Assembly (NCBI GenBank): GCA_030568195.1
Contig: JAJLTO010000003.1
Location: 1,572,501-1,636,500 of the forward strand
Reading direction: 5' to 3'
DNA length: 64,000 nt
DNA from: Dipodascopsis uninucleata var. uninucleata
Taxonomy: Eukaryota; Ascomycota; Lipomycetes; Lipomycetales; Lipomycetaceae
Below the pieces are notes generated by a model that saw only the letters and a program-made list of their open reading frames with translations, was not told the DNA's origin and did no database searches. Position 1 is the stretch's first letter. Every line of letters begins with the position of its first letter. Made by a program: the position numbers and the translations under genes. Shown here one piece after another: positions 22,760 to 33,600 of the stretch.

Positions 22760-23826
22760 CTATGAAATTTCGTAAAAGTTCTCAGTTTGATGCTCAAACT
22801 CAGTTTCCAGAAGACTGTGATATGAGCTTGAAATAGCAGTAGGAGTGAGAAAGCCAGAGCTGGACAAGTCAGTGCTACGACTGTCCGTCATCGATCCATG
22901 GCTCATATTGCTCAGTCTGTCATAAATTGCACCTGCTATAATCTCCATTCCCTGGAATTCAGCTCCACGCATGAGAACTACGTCAGCATGCTCTCGCGTC
23001 TGTTGAAATTAAGTAATCGTTAGATCTTCTTTATTTGATCAAGCCAAAATTATAAATATAAATATTCTAAAGCAAAGCCACTTACTCCTTGGATATATTT
23101 CTCCATAGCAGGTCTTCCATATGCAAGATACTTAATTATATAAGAATAGCAATGTTAACAAAAACTCCAATGGTTTAATAATAAGAAGCACGTGAACATA
23201 CCGAGTCAAGCACCTCTTGCAGTGCCATGGATCGCTCCTTCAAATCTCTCTTGACTGAATCAAACATCATGTTAATCTTGGGAACGCTATCAATTTATTA
23301 TCATCTGGCTTACTTCTTCTTGACAATCTAGTATCATCATCTTCATAAATGTATATCTTTACCACTCCCATATCACGAAGCCTCCTATTATAAAGCGCAT
23401 AGGTTCCTCGAACTATAACTACATCAGAGGAGGCTTGTAATACTCTGTTTATTAGGCTTTCAAAATCATATGCCTCTGAATAATAACGAATCATTGAACA
23501 TCAGTTGTCAGAAAAACGTATTCTTTTGACCTTCACCAGATTTGAATTGATGCTCACCTGGACCTTCAGGATTTCCTTCAGGAGGAATCTCTTCTTTTTG
23601 AAAGTCATTCATATTTAGTATGCTAACATTTAGCACTTTCCATTCTTTAAGACGATAAGACAAAGCGTCAGCCACGGTTCTCTAGAATGATATGAGCGGT
23701 CAAGTTCATCTCAGCTTTATTAGATAACAAAAAGTCTCGTATTCCAGTAATATATGCTTCTTTGTTTTCACTTACCTTTCCCGCTGCTTGACCTCCACCT
23801 ATTAAAACTATTGTCTTCGGGGGCAT
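22760..23826 (-). CDS. Uridine-kinase-like P-loop protein
   Basis: Six exons: 23776-23826, 23558-23681, 23314-23475, 23202-23254, 23086-23130, 22760-22999; 675 nt, in frame, 224 aa. Family marks seen: IVLIGGGQAAGK at the N terminus (Walker A), EAYDFESLINRVL (like the P-x-A-F/Y-D-F block), VVIVRGTYALYNRRLRDMG, YEDDDTRLSRRIKRDLKERS, and HADVVLMRG. These are the uridine/cytidine kinase landmarks in order. Odd: the residue after GK is Arg18, where Ser/Thr normally helps bind Mg-ATP; the exon junction lies exactly there and no other splice choice keeps the frame. It may be a diverged, weak or non-catalytic member, perhaps like yeast DAS2 (about the same size). The fourth intron ends in AAG. Fold confident, activity not. 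Confidence 0.78.
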
Positions 23827-24280
23827 TGTAGTAGTAGGACCCTACAGTGCTCCTAATTATTGTAATATTGCAATCAAGAGGTTCATGCGATTTTGGTTGG
23901 CTAGGCACCTGTCATCAGAATTAGTGATAAACGAAGCTCTAAGGGGTGCGGCTTCGACCTGTATAAATCGTGACTGGACAATGCTGCGAAACATCAACTA
24001 ACACTTTCGCTTATAATAGAGCTTCTAGGCACAACACTATATCCAAGATATCAAACTGGCTCCAGGAGGATTTTCTAATCGTTTAGTTCCCGGCCGGTTA
24101 TCTATATTTAATCAGATCTACCAAAGATCGGTTGGAGGACGTCTATTATTTTCACCCATCTCAGCGGTCTGCCTTGTAACATCAGTAGCGCTTATCTATT
24201 CAACTCCTGTGTTTCAGAATTCAGGTTTTCAGTCAATCTCTTTTCTTTCCTCTTTCATAGGACGTGCAAATCAACCAGGA
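23827..24280. promoter_or_regulatory. Divergent promoter, uridine-kinase-like / PRD1
   Basis: About 450 bases between divergent start codons. A pyrimidine-rich run ending in CATAG lies just before the PRD1 ATG (24240-24260) and could be a 5' UTR intron acceptor. No other element assigned. Confidence 0.4.
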
Positions 24281-26519
24281 ATGGCTGCTCTAGGTAAGCG
24301 ACGAATTGAAGTTGAGGTTGATGGGTGATGTCGGAAGTAATGTTAAAAGTGATATGGGGATGTCAACTCTCCTCATTCAGTTTTACCTGATAATCAAACT
24401 AGAGAAAAGGGCCATTAGAAGTATTATCAAGCCCTAGATGTATCATGATATGATTGTAAATGGACTATAGTTCTAGTCGATACTGGACCTGACATATAAT
24501 CATATACTAACACTTGTCCACAATATAGTTCCTCCACAAGCACCACCAAAGTGGATATATACCCCTGAGCAGATCACCCAGGAGACAGACTCTATCATCG
24601 CTTCTACGAAGGAGCTACATGATTCAGTTGCTTTGGATCAAGAATTGACCTTTGAATCTGTAATCAAGCGTCTTGCTGAAGCTGACAACATCCGCTATGG
24701 TCAAATCAACCAGCTTACATTTTATCATCATGTGAGTACTAACAAGGAACTTCGTGATAGTAGTAGCAAAGCAGAGGAGCTCTTTCGCGACTTTGATATT
24801 GAAGCGGCTATGAGGGAAGACCTTTTTAAGGTTGTCAATGCTGTCTACAATAAGAAACCAGATGTCGATCCAGAATCTAATAGATTGTTGGAGAAGATGA
24901 ACCTTGATTTTATTAGAAATGGTCTTGCTTTACCAAAGGACAAGCGTGATGAATTAAAGGCACTTCAAAAGAAGCTTTCTAACCTTGAAGTTAATTACAA
25001 CAAAAATCTCGGCGAGGAAGCGGGCTTTATTCTGTTCACCCGTGAAGAGCTTAATGGTGTACCGGAAGATGTCGTCTCTCAGTTTGAGAAAGTAGACGAC
25101 AAGTATAAGATGACCTACAAGTATCCTGACTTATTTCCAGTAATGAAATATGCTAAAGATCCGGAAACTCGTCGTCGTGCCTTTGTTGGTGATCAAAACA
25201 AGGTAATGGCCAACTGTGAACTTCTAGTAGAGGCTGTTAAGCTTCGTTCCCAGATTGCAAGGCTACTCGGTTATAAGACACATGCTGCTTACATTCTAGA
25301 AGAGCGTATGGCAAAGTCACCGGAGAAGGTTTTTAGCTTTTTAAATGATCTTCGATCGAAGCTTACTGGCCAAGGACAAATAGAGATTCAGAAACTCTTG
25401 GAGCTCAAAGCTGAGGACTTCAAGTCTCTTGGTTTAACAGCAGATAATGTCATCAACGTTTGGGATTACAGATACTACGATCGCCTATTATTGGAGAAGG
25501 AATACGAAGTTGATGCGCAGAAAATTAGCGAGTACTTTCCTATGCAATCTACTGTAGAGAAGATGCTTGGAATTTTTGAGGTTCTGTTTGCTCTCAAGTT
25601 TGTGGAAGTTGTTGGAAAAGAGCGTTCTGTTTGGCATGAAGATTGTAAACAGTTTGCTGTCTGGAAGGATGATAGTGGAAAGGATGAGTTCGTTGGGTGG
25701 CTGTACTTTGATTTGCATCCAAGGGAAGGGAAATATGGTCACGCTGCAAATTTCAATCTCAGTCCTGGATATACTGATAAAGACGGTAACAGAGTCTATC
25801 CAGTTACCGCATTGGTTTGTAACTTTTCAAAGCCTACTGCAAATAAGCCGTCTCTACTTAAACATGATGAAGTAGTCACCTTTTTCCACGAGTTGGGCCA
25901 TGGTATCCATGATCTTGTATCTGAGACTAAATATGGAAGATTTCACGGTACAAATGTGGCTCGCGACTTTGTGGAGGCTCCTTCACAAATGTTAGAGTAC
26001 TGGTGCTGGCAGAAGAATGAGCTCAAGAATCTTTCCAGTCATTATTTAGAACCGAGCAAACAGATTGATGACGATTTGATTGATAAGATCATCAAGAGCA
26101 AGCATGTGAATGGCGGACTGTTCAATTTGCGACAGCTCCATTTTGCCCTGTTTGATATGACGTTGCATACATCCGATGGTAGTCTAGATGTTACCGATAC
26201 TTGGAATAGTATGCGTAAGGATATTGCATTGATGGGACAGAAGGACGATATTACATATGGTTATGCATCATTCGGCCATTTAATGGGAGGTTATGACGCA
26301 GGATATTATGGATATCTTTGGTCACAAGTCTTTGCTGCAGATATCTTCTTTACCAAGTTTATGGCAGAACCAATGAATACAGCAGTGGGACTCCAGTATA
26401 GAGACACAATCTTGAAACCAGGTGGATCAAAAGAAGAGATGGACAATCTAAAGTCTCTCCTAGACAGAGAACCTAGTAATGCCGCATTCCTGAAAGAATT
26501 GGGCGTCAAAACTAACTGA
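24281..26519 (+). CDS. PRD1: Saccharolysin / thimet oligopeptidase (M3 metallopeptidase)
   Basis: Two exons, 24281-24293 and 24529-26519 (2004 nt, 667 aa). The first coding exon has only MAAL plus one base; the intron has a TACTAAC branch site. The joined N terminus, VPPQAPPKWIYTPEQI, fits the family. The zinc site HELGH lies at about residues 458-462 in TFFHELGHGIHDL, and the third ligand Glu in EAPSQMLEYW. Also present: GYLWSQVFAADIF near the C terminus, typical of M3A enzymes. Saccharolysin is a cytosolic/mitochondrial Zn oligopeptidase that cuts short peptides left by proteasomes or targeting-peptide removal. Length is near the usual 680-710 aa. A longer N terminus from an upstream exon cannot be ruled out. 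Confidence 0.94.
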
Positions 26520-26876
26520 ACATATTTGCTATTGCTCTTGAAAATTTTAACATATTTAAGTAGTTAATCAAGTTGTATTAAAAGAGAAATATCAATCGAG
26601 AGACACATACTCTTTAGAGATGCTTTCTGATTGAAACATTAAAAATGTTTATGCAAGTTCAATATTACAAACTTGTCTTGAAATCAGTATTTGAAATATA
26701 TAATATGAACCATCCTTCCTGTGAAACCTCCTCATATATCCTTCACTCAACTTGCTACTCTTGATCTATCACAAAACATTTGAAAGATAGCCAACAATAA
26801 CATCACGACACTATAATTATCTACAATTGAGATCCGCTCCGCTCTAGTTCCCATAGCTTAGCTATAGATACATAGT
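26520..26876. other. Intergenic region, convergent 3' ends
   Basis: About 360 AT-rich bases between the PRD1 stop (+) and the stop of an orphan ORF (-). Probably terminators of both. Nothing else seen. Confidence 0.5.
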
Positions 26877-27392
26877 TTATTTAGAGGGTTTGATAGTATT
26901 GCTGTCAGTTGACGATGTTGACATTGTCGAAATTACACTTTCCCGACGCGAGCTTGACAGCGACACGTCTCTATCATGAAATGCACTGTATTCAGAACCT
27001 AGCGTAGAATTAATGGAGCTGTTGAAATGCTCCTGAACTTTCTTATGCTTAGCCTGGTTCAAAGGAGGATGATCAGCGCTTTCCTTGTTGTAGTATGGGT
27101 TCTGCCAAAGTCCGCAGATGCCAGGATGTGCACCAGCCTTGTAAAGCTCTTCGTAGTCATCCATGATGAATCCTTCCTGGCAGGGCTCGAACGGATCAAT
27201 ACCTTCCTGTGCAAGTAAAGATGTTATGTCAGCTTTCGAGCCGCTAGAAGCAACAGAATATAAATCAAAACGTCGTTGGCCACTCGTGGGAGTCATGGAT
27301 AACATATAATGCTCGAGCAATGGCATGTAACAACGAGTCATCTGGGACGGGAAATATGTCATGAGCATACATAATTTGAGTAGGATCTGCAT
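26877..27392 (-). CDS. Unrecognised Ser-rich ORF, 5' end uncertain
   Basis: Open frame of 171 aa from an ATG at 27392. An inner CCCAG followed by ATGACTCGT could instead be an acceptor joining an upstream exon. I do not recognise the family. From TPTSGQRRFDLYSVASSGS through DDYEELYKAGAHPGICG the codon use looks coding. The C terminus is Ser-rich with RRES and STSSTDS, suggestive of phosphorylation. Upstream there are donor sites at about 27435-27490 (GTATGT, GTAAGT after an ATG), so one or two small 5' exons are plausible, but I could not close them in frame. A strong hairpin (27408-27443) sits just upstream. Could be a real lineage-restricted gene or a spliced fragment. Confidence 0.4.
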   Translation of the reverse strand: MQILLKLCMLMTYFPSQMTRCYMPLLEHYMLSMTPTSGQRRFDLYSVASSGSKADITSLLAQEGIDPFEPCQEGFIMDDYEELYKAGAHPGICGLWQNPYYNKESADHPPLNQAKHKKVQEHFNSSINSTLGSEYSAFHDRDVSLSSSRRESVISTMSTSSTDSNTIKPSK

Positions 27393-27407
27393 ACCCTATC
27401 ATTGTGT

Positions 27408-27443
27408 CAACGAAAAGTCCCGAAACTTGGGACTTTTTCGTTG
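27408..27443. repeat. 14-bp inverted repeat, hairpin
   Basis: Left arm CAACGAAAAGTCCC, 7-nt spacer, right arm GGGACTTTTTCGTTG. The arms pair perfectly except for one bulged T. It lies immediately upstream of the orphan ORF, in what would be its 5' UTR or intron. Confidence 0.85.
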
Positions 27444-27856
27444 TATTCCACATACCTCATCCACACGACCTGATTAAATTCAATAGACTTACCATATTGT
27501 ATATATTCTTTCGTTCTTATTTAATCTAGCTTCTTGTATTCGTAATCTCCTCGGATATGAAAACAGTACAGTTCGTATGGATTTCGGCTAAACAAACTGA
27601 ACAAAAAATAACTTGTATGTTAACCCTTTCGCTGGAACTTATCTAAGAAACAACGCTTCGTCTCAATTAGAAACTGTAAATCAGGTCGAGATCAACGGGT
27701 AATAGAACCAGCGGTTAAGATGCAAATGCTATGTGCAAGTAAGCTTTGCTTTGCTATGTAATAAAACTGTATTAACATGTAAAAGCCAAACCTCTTTGAC
27801 CGATACTATTCTATGTTACAATGTTGACTAACTATAATAGAGAGGAAGGCATGCCA

Positions 27857-27883
27857 ATATATATATATATATATATATATATA
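27857..27883. repeat. (AT)n microsatellite
   Basis: Uninterrupted AT dinucleotides over about 26 bases in the spacer left of the tRNA gene. Confidence 0.9.
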
Positions 27884-28614
27884 CTATAGACTCAATCTGT
27901 GACTATAACGTGATGCAGCACCCTATCTTGGTACATGCTCGTCTTTTAGTCTTTTCGGCGTTAGCCACGGTGAATTTGAAGCTGCTTCTTTACGTCTTGA
28001 GTATGGCATGTAACAAATAAACAATCAAACCCTACACAGCAAGAATCGTATTTGTGGGTGGCTTCGTGGCCAGAAATTAATGCCGAATGCCTAATATTGA
28101 GCTCAGTAGACTCTGTTAAATAGTGGTCGAGCTTCACATACTAGATCTGATATGTAAGCAGATGAAGGCATTCGCTGGATCATCTACAATTTCACCCCCG
28201 ATACATCATGCTCGGCCACGTAGAGTGCCATGACACTAGTTAAGATTGACAGCAAGTCCAGCAGATGAAGAGATGTTTTACAATTGACTATTTTACATCG
28301 ACAGGGCAATACTTGCCAAAAGTTATAGGAAATGTATTTGCTCCTGTACATATCCGATATAAGCCACTACGGAACCTGCGGTTGTAGACCAATTGCTGGC
28401 CAATTTCTGGCCAATTTCGTCACTTAAATGGTGAAGATCTTCTAGTACTGAAATAGATTGTTATCGTGCCGTTTCTCTCTTTCCTTACCGTGCTCATTCC
28501 TATAAATTCCGTTGTTGATATTTTAAGCCAACGTACTCAATTGCCTTTTATATGATTGCCGCATTACTAAATCGGAATTTTTATCTTCTCCTCACTGCTC
28601 TGTGGGTTAGGTTA

Positions 28615-28637
28615 TTCCCCGGCAAGAGTCCGGGGAA
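28615..28637. repeat. GC-rich perfect hairpin
   Basis: TTCCCCGG, a 7-nt loop (CAAGAGT), then CCGGGGAA: an 8-bp perfect stem in otherwise AT-rich sequence. It may be part of a structured transcript. Confidence 0.8.
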
Positions 28638-29055
28638 CGAAGTACGGGAAGCCAAACATCCATTAGTCCATGGCAGTTCGCGCTAGGCGGCCCATACTAG
28701 ATATTGCACACGATAGAATAGGGTACCTAGTATCCGAAAACTACATAAGCTTGAAGGTATGCGGTGTGCACCGCTGAAAGAAAATATGTTAAAGCTAACC
28801 ATACCCCATGATAATTATGTATGTGATCTCGAATAGTCTGCCGGCAAATTCACGTGTCGGCTACTTGCTTGCTCCCATCCAGTTACTAAACCTCTATTCT
28901 AGCTTTTGTCACTCTGTAAACAAACTGACTCTTTCCATTCACCTCGTAACTGGCCGTTAGACGATAATTGCCATATTGTTTATTGTGCAACCCTAAGCAA
29001 TTTCATTTTTTTCTATATATAGTCAATTAAGAAATACCAAATATATACTGTTTTA

Positions 29056-29127
29056 TCCGAAATAGTGTAATGGCTAGCACGGTCCGCTCTCACCGGGCAA
29101 ATCGGGGTTCAATTCCCCGTTTCGGAG
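29056..29127 (+). tRNA. tRNA-Glu (CTC)
   Basis: 72 bases fold as a tRNA. The acceptor stem TCCGAAA pairs with TTTCGGA, with G as discriminator. The D arm is TAGTGTAATGGCTAGCAC. The anticodon stem GTCCG/CGGGC encloses the loop CTCTCAC (anticodon CTC, reading GAG). The T arm is CGGGG-TTCAATT-CCCCG. No intron; CCA not encoded. Overall it closely resembles fungal tRNA-Glu. Confidence 0.96.
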
Positions 29128-29136
29128 TTTTTTTTT
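29128..29136 (+). terminator. RNA polymerase III T-run terminator
   Basis: Nine T residues directly after the tRNA-Glu discriminator base, the usual Pol III stop. Confidence 0.9.
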
Positions 29137-29403
29137 CGCCATTGTATGGGGATGAGTTTTTTCATTTGTATGCTGGTTTGCCCTTATATGAAATTTCATC
29201 TTTCTAATATTGTATGTTTGACAGTAAAGTGCAGAATTAAATAGCTATATTAGATTGCTGAATATCTATCCTTTTTATTCGTTCAGTGGGTGCGTCTTGA
29301 AACGGCAGTCGTACGCTAAAATCACGCGAATTACATGAATATATTTTTCAGAGTGAAGTAGTTCAGTACAACGTCGCGAAGACTTACTGTAAATCACCAT
29401 GCC

Positions 29404-30413
29404 ATGAGATTTCCATTGCTTGATGTTAAAAAAGAATCGCTATTAGAGACGGTAACTACACTACTAATAAATGGTGCTGTTCGTGTTTTTGAGAGAGCTA
29501 GCATACTGACTGTGTACTCAAGCTTACTAGTGTTCCTGACGATGGCGACATAAGGACAAAGCATCTGGGGGATGATAGTGGGGGACATAGCGGCGCGATA
29601 GACAGTGAAAACCATATTCCATTTAATCTAGGTAACGGAGGAATTCACACAATATATGGACCACCGTTTTCTGGAAAGTCGAAATTGCTGATGCATGTTG
29701 TAATAAATCATAGGCGTTCATCTGCTTCTACAGTAATAATTGATCTCGAGGCACGTTATGATCTTGGTCTTCAATTGGACTCCAAGAGCGAGAGCATTGT
29801 TTTTATCCAGCCCTCTGATTCGAGCGAACTTGTTTCCTGTATTGATTCAATCGCTTCGGGAAAATTTCTGACTAGTCTACCGGATCCCGGTAGAGATCAG
29901 GTAGAAAACGATTCAGACACAATTCAATTTACCCATTCATTCAGCTCGAGCGGATCGTCTCTAATTCAGGTTTTTAATTTATCGAGATTTCTGCGAAGTC
30001 CTCTGTCACTATTAGTAATTGATGGTATTGCATCTTGCTATTGGGAACTGGCATATGCAGGAACATGGCATAGGTTTGCTAACAAATTGGTGATGAGTAT
30101 AGAGCTCCTCATGAAAGTTTACGGGGACATTCCTGTTCTCTGTGCAGTGACGCTGTATTCTGCTTCTTCGAATCTACTGGTTGAAAAACCAGATTTGTCT
30201 TCAGCTTGGCCTTTACTACCATTTACACGATCAGTGTCATACATGTCTCTCAGAGTTCCATTTGCTGTTCGTCTTGCAAATACTGCATCCAATGATCAAG
30301 GCTATTTGCAGACAAGTCGTTTCCGCTTATTCGAATATGGTGCTGGTTTAACGGCAATTTCTAACGAATTTGGATTCTTTGTCGATGACCTATCAATTGG
30401 ATTCGAGCCTTAA
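29404..30413 (+). CDS. XRCC2-like Rad51 paralogue
   Basis: Two proposed exons, 29404-29451 and 29523-30413 (939 nt, 312 aa). Walker A is GPPFSGKS at residues 62-69 in HTIYGPPFSGKSKLLMHVV. Walker B-like SLLVIDGIASCYWE matches the XRCC2 form in which a hydrophobic strand leads to D-x-x-x-x-x-Y/F-W. A VIIDLEARYDLGLQL segment sits where XRCC2 has its IDTDYHFD stretch. XRCC2 works with RAD51 paralogues in homologous recombination; yeast analogues act in Shu-type complexes. Exon 1 (MRFPLLDVKKES) is joined through an acceptor ending TCAAG, so the first 16 residues are less certain. RecA fold strong, XRCC2 subtype probable. Confidence 0.7.
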
Positions 30414-30637
30414 ACTGAGAGATAGTATGGTACATCGGATAAATATATAAGTAATACTAATAAGTTATAATACCCTTCTAAATGTACATCAATATCATAG
30501 AAATAAATTAAGAAATAATAAATACTAGCCAGAAAGAATTTGATAACCCATTAAAAATTGTCTAAAAATCACATCGAGAACTTGTAAATCCAATGCTGGT
30601 CTATTATTAATGCTAGTGGCAATTACAAAAGACTGCC

Positions 30638-33600
30638 TTAGTCATATATTTCAATAGGTGGGATACGATCAATATTATAGAACCAATTACCAGCTTCGTC
30701 TTCTTTGAGAAGCCAATCTGTTGGAAATACGATCAGGTGGCCCCTAACATTTTGGAGCATTTTTTCTGCTATGCTTTTATCGAGTACCTTCTCTTCTGCA
30801 TGACTGCGTCGTCTCGATCGTCTAGTCTTCGAATGAGTAGTGACCGCGCTATTGATATTATCAATAGTCTGCCCTCTGCGACGTCGGCGACCATTTAATT
30901 GGCTAGCAGATGTTTTCACGCGTAATAAAGAATCTTCCGTATTGTCTGGGGATAGTGCAGTCTTTTCTGAAAGTACATCGTCCTCTGCTCCCTTGGAAAG
31001 GCTATTATTTGTATTGCTATCTGGAGAAGCTACAGAAGCGAGTTCTTTGACCTTCAGTGGCACTCGCTCTAAGCCATTAGTAACTCCTTCGATTCCTGTC
31101 AATATAGGCGATGGAGCGCGAATAGGTATTCCCCCAGCACCGCCGGCAGCGGAGCCACTTTGAGAGATATGATTATGGGAATCCATAGCAGCCGAGGAAT
31201 TTCCGCGCTTTCGTCCGTTGGCTTTCTCCTCGGCTGGTACCTTGACAGGGCCGTTGGTATATCCTCTCTGCATCTCTGAGAATTTTTCAGCGTAAGCATG
31301 ATAAGCTTTGTAATCCTTCCAAGTACGCACTTCATTATCTGGTTGGCATCTGAACACTTCTCTGAAGATATTTGTGTTGTTCATAGCGTGACCCAACCAA
31401 AGATCATAATAGAAACTTTCATCGAGAGGATCTTCAAAATCTAACGGATCAATTTTCTTTAGATGATCGTTTTGAGTTTCCAAAACGTCCAAGGACTCTG
31501 CATCAGAGAGATAGGAACGAGCGGGTTCTAAAATGAGAGATTTCAATATCTTCATCTGTTCAGCAACATCAATTCCTTTTCCTGCTTCTTTGTTAACACC
31601 ACCCTTGACATCATCCTTACTTTGATCCGCGTCAGTCGATTTATCGAAGTCAACTCCAACTGGCAAAGCAATATCACGCTGTTCACCATTTTCGCCGTTA
31701 GATTTGGAAGGATTTTGTAAATACTGTCGTTCTCTAATAGCATTTCTCATGTTCTCTTCTGCTTGCTCACTATCAATCATTCTATCAGGACCAAATCCAG
31801 CCAGATCTGCTGCATGAATCTCTCTCTTTTGAGCATCAAAGACTTCAGATCCTTCAGCGCCCGGGTTATGATTTCTTATTCCATCTGACGAAGAATTGTC
31901 CGAATTATATGACACCGTTGGATCTTCAGCTCTGTCCAGGACACCTGTAGATCTCGATCTGAACGCAGAGTTGACACTTCTTGCGTCACTTGAGAGTATA
32001 GAACTTTCGTCACTATCACTGCTATGTGATGTAGCATCATAGAGATTTTGATTTGAAATATCATTGTCGTCTATGATTGTTTGAGGACGGCGACCAAGGT
32101 TTTGTAGATCCTCCAGTTTCTGCCAAATATCTTTCTTATTGACATCGAAAGCACTATCAATGTCCCCAACACCTTGAGAATCAACGGAACATCGCTCAAC
32201 TTCCTCCAATGCATCAACATCTATTCCTAAATGCTCACGCATAAGTCTTACACGAAGAGTGTGCGGAAAACGACCAACCATATAAGGTTCACCAGCCATC
32301 CGAGATTCCATTTGGTCGGTATCACGAACAAATGCAGCCACCTCTGAATCGCGTGATCCTCTCATGGATCTTTCATTTATATTTGCAGAGCCAATGATTG
32401 CGACGCGGTCATCTACAATCATTATCTTCGCATGAATATATAGTTGCTCGGTGACAAGTTGGTTTGTAGGACCAATCTTACCCCATTTTCTCAAAGAAAA
32501 AAATTGAATATAGTCATCTGCATTGATTCCTGCACGCTCCAATCTACCAAAAACACTGTATGGACCTCTAGAAATGCTTCTAAACTGGCATTGCATGATC
32601 AACCTGACTGAAGTACCATCATGGTGATCAACCTCAGCTTCAAACCCTGGCATGAGAGGTATTATAATTACAGCTCGCCAATCTTCGTCATGCTTGTGTG
32701 CTCGAACAATGCGTTCTACCAGAGCATCACCAATTTCATTATGAATTACAGTACCATCAAACGACGTAGACGTGATAAAAAACTGATTTTCAATATAAAC
32801 AAAATGTTCAGATTGTTCAATAGTTTTCAAGTATGCATTAACAATGGAATGCTCGATTTTATCATTTTGGAAACCAAGGGACCATGAGCATGCTGATCGT
32901 AGTAACTGAACTTCACATGTTCCTAAATGTCCTAGTGCTTCTAATTCAGCGTCAGTAAAGTCAGGAGGGGGAAGAAGAGTCGGGGTAGGCCTGCTTGATC
33001 GCTTTTGACGAATAAGATAATTCCATCGCTGGACGAAATGACGAGAGGCATCTCGAGCTGGCTGACCGACAAGCTGCATATGGACATCATGCCATGGCAT
33101 ACGTGGAACCTTGCTTCTGTCATACATGTCATCGTATGGTTTATCAAGTTCATAAAAGTCCTGAACACGAGCATTTGAATAGTCTTTTCCGACCCAAAGC
33201 TGGGTCTCTTCGCCGAAATCAACTTTGCTACCTCTATCGAATCCTGTAGGCTTATCATCAGAAAGCACATGCTGAGGAGTGTCCCATCTACCAAAGCAGA
33301 GATCAAGACCTCCAACAAAGCCAATAACATGATCAATCAAAACAAGTTTCTCATGGTGTGCCCAAAACAAAATATTCTGCCTGAACTGATTAGGAGAACG
33401 AGCAACAAAAATATTAGGATGAAGATCTAGTAATGACTGCTTTGTATATTGAGAATCAATTGGAATTGCAGCACCAACATTTCTGTAAAGAATAACAAAG
33501 ATCTTAACGCCTTCCTCAGCTTTGCGCTTCAACAGACGATCCAGTCTCCATTGTTGATTTCCATGAGCTGGTCTCCTGAGATAAATCTCTGGAGACAGCC

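Larger units (their letters stand above)
27444..29055. other. Gene-poor region with hairpins and (AT)n repeat
   Basis: About 1.6 kb with no ORF worth calling on either strand. Contents: an (AT)n tract at 27857-27883, a nearby pair of CTGGCCAATTT repeats around 28393-28417, a GC-rich hairpin at 28615-28637, and a small palindromic stem GCGGTG/CACCGC at 28761-28774. The middle (28560-28860) is more GC-rich and structured than its flanks. It could encode a structured RNA, but I recognise no known family (no U snRNA, RNase P or SRP landmarks seen). Confidence 0.5.

Noticed and set aside
28615-28637. Hairpin as a bacterial-type terminator
   Set aside because: No T-run follows and the window is clearly eukaryotic.
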